Positions 25,766 to 34,546 of a DNA stretch of 64,000 bases are shown here, in pieces; the first letter of the stretch is position 1; every line of letters starts with the position of its first letter. The notes beneath the pieces are model-generated. The model was given only the letters and a program-made list of their open reading frames with translations. It ran no database searches and was not told the origin of the DNA. The position numbers and the translations under genes are program-made. Source of the stretch: Gottfriedia acidiceleris (GTDB taxonomy: Bacteria > Bacillota > Bacilli > Bacillales > Bacillaceae_G); NCBI RefSeq assembly GCF_002128425.1, contig NZ_NESS01000006.1, positions 124,001 to 188,000 on the forward strand, read 5' to 3'.

Positions 25766-28700
25766 ATGAAGATTAGAAAGAAGAAAATGCTAAACGTAAT
25801 GGTAACAAGTGTATTAACTACAAGCTTTTTTACATCTTATTTAATACCTCAAAAAAAATCTTATGCAACTTCGAACTCTGTAGAATCCACCTTAAAGGGA
25901 CTGACAGATGAGCAAAGACAATCGATTAAGCGCTTAACACCTCAAGAAGGCTTTGTAATCGATCCTAGTTTATTATCTTTAAAAGATAAATCCGCAAATA
26001 TCATTGTTGAACTGAAGACTTCTCCAATCGAAAATGATCAAAATGGGAAATTAAAGGAAGTATCCAAAAGTAAGAAAGAAAAAATTAGAGGTGAACAAGA
26101 GTTCTTTAAAAAGCGTTTAATGGAAATATGGAACAAGAAACATCAAAAAGCAGAAGTAAATCAGCTAGCTAAAGAGAAAACAAATCAATTTCAAATCAAA
26201 CAATCATTTGAAAATGTATTTAATGGAGTGGCGATGACAATTCCTACAGATCAAATTAATTTGCTTCTTGAAACAGGTGTTGTCAAGCGAGTATGGAAGG
26301 ATAACAAAGTTAGTGTGCCGATCAATGAGCTTAATGATAATGCATCTACAAAAAATAAAAGTATTCCACCAGCTTTACCACTTTTAGGTGTAGATCGTTT
26401 ACATAACGAGGATATAAACGGAAAGGGGATTAAAGTAGGGGTACTTGATACAGGTATCGATTATAACCATCCGGATTTAAAAGATGCTTATAAAGGTGGT
26501 TATGACTTTGTAGATAATGACACGGATCCAATGGAGTCTACACCTGCTGATCTTGCCAGTTCTGGTGAGCCTGCAGAAGTTGATGGTCGTCCATTTGTTA
26601 CAGAGCATGGAACGCATGTAGCAGGCACGATTGCATCAAACCCACGTAATAATGTTGAATATGCGATGACTGGTGTTGCACCAAATGTTGATTTATATGC
26701 ATATCGTGTTTTAGGTCATTATGGTTCTGGATATGATTCTTGGATTATTGCTGGAATAGAAAAGGCCGTAGAAGATGGCATGGATGTGATTAATCTTTCT
26801 TTAGGAAACAGTAATAATTATTCCTTAGATGCTACAGCAGTAGCGATTAATAATGCAGCTTTGCAAGGAGTAATTCCTGTTGTAGCAGGAGGTAACGCAG
26901 GTCCTACGCCAGGTTCGCTAGGCTCCCCTGGTTCATCACCGTTAGCTATTACTGTTGGAGCAAGCGATGTTCCTACAGATATACCAACTGTACAAACGAG
27001 TATAGGTAAGGTTTCTATTAAAAATGAGCTAATGGCTCACGGCTTAGGGAAAGATTATTTAAGCATTATGAATAAAAAATTGAATGTAGTAGATGTAGGA
27101 ATCGGTGCCGAGGAGGATTATGCAAATAAAGATGTAAGTGGCAAGGTGGCGTTAATATCACGCGGTACTTTATCTTTTGATGAAAAAATCCGACGTGCTC
27201 ATGAAAAAGGAGCTGCAGCGGTATTAATTTATAACAATATAGAAGGAGAGATTCCTTTCTTCTTAGGTGAAAACTTTGGATATGTACCAACCTTTAAAAT
27301 GAGTCAAGAGGAAGGGAAAAGTATTCTTGATGAACTTAATAAGAATCCGGATGTTAAATTAAAAATGACAGATTTACAGTCAAATATGACATCTGGTGAC
27401 GTATTAGCAGACTTTAGTTCTAGAGGACCTGTAAATAATAATTTTGATATTAAACCAGATGTTGTGGCACCAGGGGTTTCTATTTTCTCAACTGTTCCAG
27501 AATATATTAATAATCCCGGGGAAGAAACTGATTACTCAACTAGTTACGCGAGCATGGATGGAACTTCAATGGCTACACCGCATGTTGCGGGTGTTGCTGC
27601 ATTATTATTACAATCCCATCCGGAGTATACTGTTGCAGATGTAAAAGCGGCACTAATGAATACGGCGGATCCATTAAAAGGAAGAACATATAATGTAAAC
27701 GAAGTTGGCGCTGGACGAGTAGATGCTTATGAAGCAGTTCATAACACGACTTTAGTAGAAGTACAAAATAAAACATACACACTGGATGAAAATGGATTTA
27801 AAAAGCAAATCGATGATGTATCAGGTTCATTACCTTTTGGAAGTATTACACAAACAAGCGAGGAACAAAATCGAACTACATCAATTAGTATTAAAAACTT
27901 AAGCAATAATAATGAAACATATCATACAAGAGTAGAATTTTTAACGATCGATGATGTTTCAAAGGATGCTAGTAAAAATGGAGTAAAACTCGAATTGCCT
28001 TCTAACGTAACTGTTAATGGAAATGAAAGTGTCAATATAGACGCCAAAGTAACAATACCAAAATCTGCTGAGTTTGGCATATATGAAGGATATATTTATG
28101 TAGAAAATGAATCTAAAACGGAGGAGTATCAAATACCTTTCCATGTTCGATATGCGACAAGCGGCTTTGCAAAGGTTGATTTCTTTAAGAATGCAATAAC
28201 GAATGACCTAAGTAACTTCCACCCTGATATACTACCTTTTACACCAGTTACGATTAGATTAAACAGTGAAATGAAAAAAATCGATGTTGTTGTTAGCGAT
28301 CTAGCTGGAAAACCAATTGGACTCTACGGCACTTTCGATTTAGAAGGTGCAAATGTTGATACGGACTACTTAGTCATGTACGGCTTTTCAGGTGATGTAA
28401 AATTATTTACAGGTGACCCAAATAAGCCATTATCACTAGAATATGAAACATTAGATGAGGGTAAATACATTGTTTCTTATATCGGAACAGATGCAGATGG
28501 AAAAACCTATAAAGTAGACAATGATATGGTAATTGATAATACACCTCCAAAAGTAGTATTTGATAAAAAGACAGGCATCAATGAAATTTCAGATGCAGAT
28601 TTAACAACTGAAACAAACCCAATGGATGGTAAAGACTACAAAGCTTACTGGGTCCACGGGAATGTATATGACGATACAATTGATTATTTAAAGAGTAGAG

Positions 28701-29920
28701 GACATGATTTAACCCAAGAAGCAAATACAGTATATGCTTATCAGGATTCTTCATGGCCGACAGCACAATTTTTCCCAACTAAAAATGGTGACTTCAAGTT
28801 TGGTGTATTACCAGAAGAGTATGCAAATTACCCTACAAATATAGCAATTTATACTTATGATTATGCATCAGCTGGAAATCCAGTTTTCCCAGATTTTACG
28901 ATTATTAATAAAGGCGATCGATATTCAACGATTAATACAAATTCTAAAGAAATAACTCTTGGTTCTGAGTTTACAAGTACATTTACTGTCCACAATGCAA
29001 AGGATTTAACAAGTGCCGATGCGACAATCAATATTCCTAACTATTATAAAGTCATGAGTGTAAAGCAATCGAAACAATTAGATGAGTTAATGAAGAAAAA
29101 TAATTGGAGTATTCGCATTGGAAAACCAATAGTAACAGAGGACACCTGGTCAAATATTACTACATTTTCAGTCGACATTAAGGATAAAAAGACAAACTTA
29201 CCGGTAAAAATTAATGGGAATATTGACTTATTAGATATTAATCTAAAAGTAGTCAGTGACCTTAACTATATGAGGGAGAGTGGATTTTATTATCAAGAGT
29301 CAACATACCAAACAAATGAAGGAAATAAAGTTACGTTACCGACATATGCTAATCACTTTAAATTCATAGCCCGACACTCAGTAGTAGAAGGATATTTCCA
29401 CGGTGAAGCAGTTAACTTTTATAACTATGATTTAGATTATTCGAAGCTAGGTGTAAAAGCATATGTAGTAGACAAAAAAGGTAAACAATATAAAGCTGAT
29501 ATATCAGAAAATGGCTATATGACGATCTTAGATATTCCGGCAACTACTGATGATTATACATTCGTAGTTAACATTCCAGGACACTATCAATATAGTAGAA
29601 AAATTAAATTAAGTAAATCAATAGATGGAAAAGTCCAAGGTATAGACTATATCGCTTATACTGATACTGCAGCAGCAGGAGATATTAATGGAGATAATGT
29701 AATCGACATTTATGATGCTAAGCTTATTGCAAATAAAGCTAAAGAAACCGGCGATAAGTTGAAGGAAGATCTAAATAAAGATGGAGTTGTTGACATGCTT
29801 GACTTCAATTATGTTGAAAAGAACTTCATGACAACAAATCCATATTTCCCTACATCTATTAAGCCAGTTGAAAAAGTAGGTAAATTAACGTTAGAAGAAT
29901 TGAAAAAGGCCTTTAACTAG
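25766..29920 (+). CDS. Large secreted S8 (subtilisin/Vpr-like) serine protease with PA and dockerin domains
   Basis: The ATG at 25766 has AAGGGAG 7 nt upstream (an earlier ATG at 25760 is too close), giving 1384 residues. Order: signal peptide (KIRKKKMLNVMVTSVLTTS... cut near SYAT), inhibitor_I9-like propeptide (about 50-195), S8 catalytic domain with Asp228 (VLDTGID), His281 (EHGTHVAG) and Ser601 (DGTSMATPHVAG), a protease-associated domain inserted at about 415-530 (KVALISRGTLSFDEKI), several beta-sandwich regions, and a C-terminal type I dockerin (about 1300-1355) with two calcium loops, DINGDNVIDIYD and DLNKDGVVDMLD. It probably degrades external protein. No cohesin gene is seen in the window. 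Confidence 0.93.
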   Translation: MKIRKKKMLNVMVTSVLTTSFFTSYLIPQKKSYATSNSVESTLKGLTDEQRQSIKRLTPQEGFVIDPSLLSLKDKSANIIVELKTSPIENDQNGKLKEVSKSKKEKIRGEQEFFKKRLMEIWNKKHQKAEVNQLAKEKTNQFQIKQSFENVFNGVAMTIPTDQINLLLETGVVKRVWKDNKVSVPINELNDNASTKNKSIPPALPLLGVDRLHNEDINGKGIKVGVLDTGIDYNHPDLKDAYKGGYDFVDNDTDPMESTPADLASSGEPAEVDGRPFVTEHGTHVAGTIASNPRNNVEYAMTGVAPNVDLYAYRVLGHYGSGYDSWIIAGIEKAVEDGMDVINLSLGNSNNYSLDATAVAINNAALQGVIPVVAGGNAGPTPGSLGSPGSSPLAITVGASDVPTDIPTVQTSIGKVSIKNELMAHGLGKDYLSIMNKKLNVVDVGIGAEEDYANKDVSGKVALISRGTLSFDEKIRRAHEKGAAAVLIYNNIEGEIPFFLGENFGYVPTFKMSQEEGKSILDELNKNPDVKLKMTDLQSNMTSGDVLADFSSRGPVNNNFDIKPDVVAPGVSIFSTVPEYINNPGEETDYSTSYASMDGTSMATPHVAGVAALLLQSHPEYTVADVKAALMNTADPLKGRTYNVNEVGAGRVDAYEAVHNTTLVEVQNKTYTLDENGFKKQIDDVSGSLPFGSITQTSEEQNRTTSISIKNLSNNNETYHTRVEFLTIDDVSKDASKNGVKLELPSNVTVNGNESVNIDAKVTIPKSAEFGIYEGYIYVENESKTEEYQIPFHVRYATSGFAKVDFFKNAITNDLSNFHPDILPFTPVTIRLNSEMKKIDVVVSDLAGKPIGLYGTFDLEGANVDTDYLVMYGFSGDVKLFTGDPNKPLSLEYETLDEGKYIVSYIGTDADGKTYKVDNDMVIDNTPPKVVFDKKTGINEISDADLTTETNPMDGKDYKAYWVHGNVYDDTIDYLKSRGHDLTQEANTVYAYQDSSWPTAQFFPTKNGDFKFGVLPEEYANYPTNIAIYTYDYASAGNPVFPDFTIINKGDRYSTINTNSKEITLGSEFTSTFTVHNAKDLTSADATINIPNYYKVMSVKQSKQLDELMKKNNWSIRIGKPIVTEDTWSNITTFSVDIKDKKTNLPVKINGNIDLLDINLKVVSDLNYMRESGFYYQESTYQTNEGNKVTLPTYANHFKFIARHSVVEGYFHGEAVNFYNYDLDYSKLGVKAYVVDKKGKQYKADISENGYMTILDIPATTDDYTFVVNIPGHYQYSRKIKLSKSIDGKVQGIDYIAYTDTAAAGDINGDNVIDIYDAKLIANKAKETGDKLKEDLNKDGVVDMLDFNYVEKNFMTTNPYFPTSIKPVEKVGKLTLEELKKAFN

Positions 29921-29950
29921 AGTGCAAGATTAAGTATTTCGCGATATACA

Positions 29951-29979
29951 GCCACAAGGAAGTTACCTTGTGGTTTTTT
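29951..29979 (+). terminator. Terminator, CCACAAGG-type hairpin copy 1
   Basis: CCACAAGG / CCTTGTGG stem with a 6-nt loop and TTTTTT. The same 8-bp stem recurs at 30295 and 39570. Confidence 0.92.
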
Positions 29980-30057
29980 ATCGTTTTAAAGAGTTTATTT
30001 GACACTCTATTATGTTGAAGCCATAGTCAAGTTAATAAATAGTAGGAGTGAACCAGT

Positions 30058-30273
30058 ATTAATACATTTTTAAGAGTATTAGGTATTAGTTTATTTATTA
30101 TTAGCGATCAAGGTTTAATAAGAGGCATTGTACCTTGGTTTAGTAGAGGTGAATTTCATTTTAAGTTTATTTTACTATTCGTTCCGGAACATTATGCTTT
30201 ACTTTCATATATCATTATTCTCATAGTTGGGCTTGTTTTGATATCTAATACTAAAAAATTTGATGATGAATAA
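30058..30273 (+). CDS. Small membrane protein with an apparent ATT start codon
   Basis: A frame of 71 residues (NTFLRVLGISLFIISDQG at the N-terminus, hydrophobic segments at about 3-22 and 36-62, tail SNTKKFDDE) has no ATG/GTG/TTG near its beginning, but AGGAGTG lies 7 nt before an ATT at 30058. It is bracketed by two terminators, so it is a free-standing unit. ATT starts are rare (infC is the classic case). The next in-frame candidates are internal. Family unknown. Confidence 0.6.
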   Translation: MNTFLRVLGISLFIISDQGLIRGIVPWFSRGEFHFKFILLFVPEHYALLSYIIILIVGLVLISNTKKFDDE

Positions 30274-30293
30274 GGAAAAATAAAACACAAAGA

Positions 30294-30319
30294 ACCACAA
30301 GGATTACCTTGTGGTTTTT
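30294..30319 (+). terminator. Terminator, CCACAAGG-type hairpin copy 2
   Basis: ACCACAAGG / CCTTGTGGT stem with ATTA loop and TTTTTGG, closing the small membrane protein gene; A-rich on the left so it may also serve the convergent oatA-like gene. Confidence 0.9.
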
Positions 30320-30344
30320 GGTCATGTATCTAGTTTAACCGGTT

Positions 30345-32384
30345 TTACTTCCAAGATTCAATTGAACTTATTAGTAATGAAGCAAATACTTTTGCACCAT
30401 CTGGTTTTAAATGAACGCCATCTGGAGAAAAATATGAATTATGATTTGCGCTAGCACTGTACCAGTCTACAACTCTAGTATTTGGATATTTACTTGAACC
30501 TGCTCTTAATGTTTTATTTACAATTGATTCCCAAGGTCTAGGTACTCGTGTGTTAACGAATAAAATTTTTCGATCTTTTCCAATTAACTCTATGAGAGAA
30601 GACATTTGTTTTACGGTGAACGGACCGTTTGTACCTAGCTCTATGACAACAAAATTACCAAGCGAATTTGTGTTTTTTGCTTGTTGAATAATGGAAGATG
30701 CTTCAGTAAATTGTCTTCCAATTTTAGCATTTACCGATAGAGATGAGTATGTTTTTTTAAGTTCAGGAATTGAATTAATAACGACAGAGTCTCCAACGAT
30801 AAAAACGCTATTTTTTGAATCAACCGGTTTATTCGTTTCAGCAGGTTTATTATTATTATTTGGAGTTTGATTGTTATTTACTCCTGGTTTAGGATATTCG
30901 TTTGTTTGACCATTGTTATTTTGCTTATTTGTATTGTCGGTAACTGGCTTTTCATCTTTATTTGCTGGCTTTTCATCTTTATTTGTTGTTTTTTCATCTT
31001 TATTTGTTGTTTTTTCATCGTCATTTTGCTGAATTGGCTTAGTTGCCTGTTTATCGTGATCAACTATAGTTGTTGAAGGAGGTTTTTTAGTATCATTTTC
31101 AACAGTCTCAGATGATTGCTTTGATACGGATTGAACCGATTCAATTTCTGAGCTTGCTTTTACACCTTTCGCGTCTGGAAGAACAGATAGTCCAATGCTT
31201 GCAATACCAGATAGTAAAATAAACGTGCTAATAATAACAATATGTTTGTAAAAGAATTCTTTCAAATTAATATTTCCTGCGAGGAAGTTCTTCCAAAGTA
31301 TACCTAGTTTACCTTTTCTAATTGGATCTTCAATGTAATGATAGGATAGTGCTGCAAGAACAAATATTAAAGTAATTTGAAAAATTGCTCTAAAAAGTGA
31401 AATATCGCCAGTGTTAACCTTAGGGGAAAATAAAATAATTACAGGATACTGCCATAAATAGATTCCATATGAACGTAATCCGATCCATTTTAATGGTCTC
31501 ATTGCTAGGAATCTACCAATCTTACTTGTAGGGTGAGCGATTGCTGCAATTAGCATAGCAGCGGAAATAGACAATAAGAACATTCCTCCGTGATAAAGGA
31601 AACTATCATATTGATTTGTTTTACCGACCATAAGAAGAAAAATAAGTAACCCAGTAATCCCAACTGTATCAATTAAAATCTTTCCAGAGGTTGTAACGTT
31701 ATTTGTAAGTTTTCGGCTAGGCCATACTAAAGCTAATGCAGCCCCTATTAATAAAGAAAAAGCTCTCGTATCAGTACCGTAATAGACCCTACTAGGATCA
31801 CTACCTGGATGGAATAATATCGCCATCAGTAATGCAGAAACAATTGCACCAACTAATGTATACAAAAATAGACGATCTTTATTTTTAATATATTTTAAGC
31901 CTAATAAAGTAAGGATTGGCCAAATAATATAAAACTGTTCTTCAACTGCTAACGACCAAAAATGATTTAATATTGACGGATTTGCAAATGACTCAAAATA
32001 CGAAAGATGATGGAAAATATACCACCAATTACTGTAATAAAAAATTGCAGCTACTGAATCTTGTTTTAAATTTCCGATCATTGATGATTTGAATAAGGAA
32101 ACAAATGCAATGACGATTAGTAGTAATGTGAACATTCCAGGTAAAAGTCTTTTTGCGCGGCGGAACCAAAAACTTTTTAAGTCGATCCTTTGATTCATAG
32201 CCCACTCGGCAATTAATAGGTCAGTTATCAAATAACCTGAAAGTACGAAGAATACGGTTACTCCTAGGAAGCCACCTGTAGCCCAAGAAAAATTTAAGTG
32301 ATATGCAATGACTGATAAAACTGCCAAAGCTCTAAGCCCGTCTAATCCAGCCATATAACGAAACTGTTTATTTGTTTTAGACAT
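30345..32384 (-). CDS. oatA: OatA-type peptidoglycan O-acetyltransferase (acyltransferase-3 plus SGNH domain)
   Basis: Start taken at ATG 32384 (AAGAGG 8 nt upstream; MSKTNKQFRYMAGLDGLRAL), giving 679 residues. The first 390 form the acyltransferase-3 membrane domain with about eleven helices (FLGVTVFFVLSGYLI, FWSLAVEEQFYIIWP); then a low-complexity Lys/Asn/Asp linker (about 430-535) and an extracellular SGNH esterase-like domain with VGDSVV (Ser), LGTNGP and DGVHLKPDG (Asp/His). It adds acetyl groups to MurNAc O-6, giving lysozyme resistance. It follows sigV and rsiV in the order known from B. subtilis sigV-rsiV-oatA, so induction by lysozyme is expected. Confidence 0.92.
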   Translation of the reverse strand: MSKTNKQFRYMAGLDGLRALAVLSVIAYHLNFSWATGGFLGVTVFFVLSGYLITDLLIAEWAMNQRIDLKSFWFRRAKRLLPGMFTLLLIVIAFVSLFKSSMIGNLKQDSVAAIFYYSNWWYIFHHLSYFESFANPSILNHFWSLAVEEQFYIIWPILTLLGLKYIKNKDRLFLYTLVGAIVSALLMAILFHPGSDPSRVYYGTDTRAFSLLIGAALALVWPSRKLTNNVTTSGKILIDTVGITGLLIFLLMVGKTNQYDSFLYHGGMFLLSISAAMLIAAIAHPTSKIGRFLAMRPLKWIGLRSYGIYLWQYPVIILFSPKVNTGDISLFRAIFQITLIFVLAALSYHYIEDPIRKGKLGILWKNFLAGNINLKEFFYKHIVIISTFILLSGIASIGLSVLPDAKGVKASSEIESVQSVSKQSSETVENDTKKPPSTTIVDHDKQATKPIQQNDDEKTTNKDEKTTNKDEKPANKDEKPVTDNTNKQNNNGQTNEYPKPGVNNNQTPNNNNKPAETNKPVDSKNSVFIVGDSVVINSIPELKKTYSSLSVNAKIGRQFTEASSIIQQAKNTNSLGNFVVIELGTNGPFTVKQMSSLIELIGKDRKILFVNTRVPRPWESIVNKTLRAGSSKYPNTRVVDWYSASANHNSYFSPDGVHLKPDGAKVFASLLISSIESWK
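30940..31020 (-). repeat. 21-bp tandem repeats encoding the OatA linker
   Basis: About four copies of a 21-bp unit encode the heptads DEKTTNK, DEKTTNK, DEKPANK and DEKPVTD in the linker of the O-acetyltransferase. Such in-frame repeats can change number by slippage and so alter the length of the wall-spanning linker. Confidence 0.8.
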
Positions 32385-32577
32385 AAGCATAGCCTCTTCG
32401 TTTAAACACTTCGTAAACGATTTCTCTTTCAAAATAATACTGAGCGCTTATATAATTTAATTTCTTAACTGTCTGAACCGCGAAGTTCATTACTAATTTC
32501 CCCTTCCCCTAATCTACTTATTTATGTAGTCTTATTTATCTATTTGGCTTTTGTTTAATGTATTTATTTTTCCTAAA

Positions 32578-32610
32578 AGAGAGCCAAATCTCAAAATTGA
32601 GAAAGGCTCT
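32578..32610 (-). terminator. Hairpin after rsiV
   Basis: AGAGCC / GGCTCT outer stem with inner TCTCAA / TTGAGA pairing, T-rich downstream on the minus strand. It lies between rsiV and oatA, so oatA may be partly separated from sigV-rsiV transcription. Confidence 0.7.
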
Positions 32611-32622
32611 ATAAATTATTTG

Positions 32623-33495
32623 TTATCTTATATAATGATGACCAACTAAAATTTTTGAAAGAACTTCAGTAGGGATCGTGAATTCAACAACACCCATATA
32701 ACCAGGGGCAACTTCGTATTTATCAAATGAAATAACTAGCTTATGATCTTTATTTATATAAAAATTTTGATTGTCTTTAATGCTTACGAACGGATCAATT
32801 GAATAATCAAGATTTGCTTCCGGTATCCAGTATACCTTACTTTCATCATTTTTCATCTGATCTTTCATTTGTTCTTTTATGTTTTCACTAATTATTTTCA
32901 CATATGATTTATCTTTAAAAAGAATAGGTAAAGACAATAATATTTCCTTTTTCTTATCAATTGTGTCAAATTTCATAGTTGTTGAGGAAGAAGCAGCAGT
33001 ATTAACAACATATCTTTCAATGGACAATATGTCCTCATTATCTGTTTTAACTTCATAACCACTATCGATTCCTAAGTGTGCACCAGAATCTTTTTTTACA
33101 GATTCCGTTTCTTTTATAAACTGAGCATATAGCTTCTTATTTTCTTCTAAGTATTTTCTGTTCAAGCTTTGCTCTAAATCTTTATTTTTTAAATTATTAA
33201 CGGCAGGGACTTTTAAATTTGCCTTATAGGTTGGTTCATCTACAGTATATTCAGTAAAAGTTAGTACATTAACAACATTTCCAAGTATTGGAACATTCGA
33301 TAATGTCTTTGCAAAAGTTGAACTAGTATTTATTGATAAAACAAATAGTGCAGCGGTTAAAAAACCTGTAATTGACTTTAGAGGGAATCTTTTTTGAATG
33401 GAACGATTAATTGCTTTTTTAACAATAATGTCCAAATTATCAGGGATAGGGACGTTTTTATAGTCCGATCTTAATTTTTCTAATTTTTTATCCAA
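32623..33495 (-). CDS. rsiV: Anti-sigma factor RsiV (lysozyme receptor)
   Basis: Begins at TTG 33495 with GGGAGG upstream. The 290-residue protein has an N-terminal cytoplasmic sigma-binding segment (1-38), one membrane helix (about 40-60, SITGFLTAALFVLSINTSS) and an extracellular domain of the DUF4179/DUF3298 type (about 85-290), the layout of B. subtilis RsiV (285 residues). There the extracellular part binds lysozyme, signal peptidase then cleaves the anti-sigma factor, and SigV is released. The gene lies 24 nt downstream of the sigma factor gene. Confidence 0.9.
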   Translation of the reverse strand: MDKKLEKLRSDYKNVPIPDNLDIIVKKAINRSIQKRFPLKSITGFLTAALFVLSINTSSTFAKTLSNVPILGNVVNVLTFTEYTVDEPTYKANLKVPAVNNLKNKDLEQSLNRKYLEENKKLYAQFIKETESVKKDSGAHLGIDSGYEVKTDNEDILSIERYVVNTAASSSTTMKFDTIDKKKEILLSLPILFKDKSYVKIISENIKEQMKDQMKNDESKVYWIPEANLDYSIDPFVSIKDNQNFYINKDHKLVISFDKYEVAPGYMGVVEFTIPTEVLSKILVGHHYIR

Positions 33496-33519
33496 CTAAT
33501 TGGCCTCCCAAAAATAAAT

Positions 33520-34005
33520 TCATTTCATTTTAATCCGGAGTATTTCTAAAGCTTTATATAAACGAGTTTTTATTGTATTTGGACTTTCCTGTAAAATTTC
33601 AGCAACTTCTTCGATCTTTAAGTCTTCGAAATACCTGAGGACAATTACAGCCCGATATTTAGTTGGCAAAGATTCTAATGATCTTTCTAAATCAATATCT
33701 GCATAATTATCATCCTGTCCTGAAGAAAATAACTCAATTGTTTCTTCATCCATTACAGTTACTTTTTTTTGTTTTCTTAAAAAATCTAATGATGTATTTA
33801 CTACAATTCTATAAAACCAACTTTTTAAAGATTGTTCATTTTTTAATTTATCTTTTGAGGAAATGGCTTTATGAATAGAATCTTGTAATATATCCACCGC
33901 ATCTTCTGAGTTTTTAACGTAGCTATAAGCTAACCGATAAAAATCGTCTTTATTATTAATAATAAAATCTACAAGTTCCTTTTCTAAGTTTGTTTTCCCC
34001 TTCAT
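33520..34005 (-). CDS. sigV: ECF RNA polymerase sigma factor SigV
   Basis: A 161-residue ECF sigma factor: region 2 (about 15-80, DDFYRLAYSYVKNSEDAVDILQD and KSWFYRIVVNTSLDFLRK) and region 4 (about 105-160, LPTKYRAVIVLRYFEDLKIEEVAEIL). AAAGGAG precedes the ATG. Assignment as SigV rests on its order with an RsiV-like anti-sigma factor and an OatA-type enzyme. It should direct its own operon from the ECF-like promoter at 34058-34083. Confidence 0.9.
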   Translation of the reverse strand: MKGKTNLEKELVDFIINNKDDFYRLAYSYVKNSEDAVDILQDSIHKAISSKDKLKNEQSLKSWFYRIVVNTSLDFLRKQKKVTVMDEETIELFSSGQDDNYADIDLERSLESLPTKYRAVIVLRYFEDLKIEEVAEILQESPNTIKTRLYKALEILRIKMK

Positions 34006-34057
34006 TTAAAGAGCTCCTTTTTTGAGATACGTATCTAAGAAGGTACACATTATAAAA

Positions 34058-34083
34058 GACGTATACCTATTCGAAAAAGTTTT
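34058..34083 (-). promoter_or_regulatory. Candidate ECF (SigV-type) autoregulatory promoter
   Basis: On the minus strand AAAAC (with following TTTTT) and CGTC are separated by 17 nt, resembling the AAC / CGTC pattern of SigV/SigX/SigM promoters. It lies about 50 nt upstream of sigV. The G of the usual TGAAAC is missing. Confidence 0.45.
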
Positions 34084-34278
34084 ATAAAATATAAAAAATA
34101 TTTAAGGAAATTTTTACTAAAAAATAACCACAAAGTTTAATGGAAATAAGGCCTAAATTAGTAGTATACAGATGGCATACATATTCGTAAACAATCTATA
34201 GACAATAAATCAAAAAAGAGTGAAGGAGTACCTTATGTTCTAATCAATTAGCGTTTTAAAGTTTAAAAAAATTAAAAC

Positions 34279-34312
34279 AAAAAAAGCAAGGGTCTTAAAA
34301 CCTTGCTTTTTT
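34279..34312 (+). terminator. Orphan terminator hairpin
   Basis: AAAAAAGCAAGG / CCTTGCTTTTTT with a 9-nt loop and no gene directly upstream on the plus strand; may end a small RNA. Confidence 0.85.
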
Positions 34313-34381
34313 ACATGCTGTTGAAAAAGAAACTTTGTTAATTACGATGGAATTTTATTACTGATAAATAAGTTGTGTGAT

Positions 34382-34430
34382 CTTGATTTCCACTAAAGGG
34401 TTCTCGCTTTCCATGGGGCTTGAAGCATTA
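34382..34430 (+). repeat. Degenerate dispersed intergenic repeat fragment
   Basis: TTGATTTCCACTAAAGGG followed by TTCTCGCTTTCCATGGGG resembles the start of a GC-rich intergenic repeat common in Bacillaceae (TTGATTTCCACTACAGG.. CTCGCTTTCCGCGGG, as remembered). The copy is short and eroded. Confidence 0.45.
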
Positions 34431-34546
34431 ATTTTAGTAGTGCTTTTTCTATAAAAACTATTTATTTACATATTGAGATTATAGATAATAGAAATAAGAG
34501 TCTGAAAACTAACTGTACTAATCTTACTAATTTAGTTGGAGGATAT

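Larger units (their letters stand above)
34084..34546. other. Intergenic region with orphan terminator and dispersed-repeat relic
   Basis: No gene is convincing. A strong ribosome binding site (AAGGAG near 34221) precedes ATGTTCTAA, a two-codon frame. A perfect terminator hairpin follows at 34279-34312, and a fragment resembling a dispersed Bacillaceae repeat lies at 34382-34430. A small RNA from about 34200 to 34312 is possible. Confidence 0.5.
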
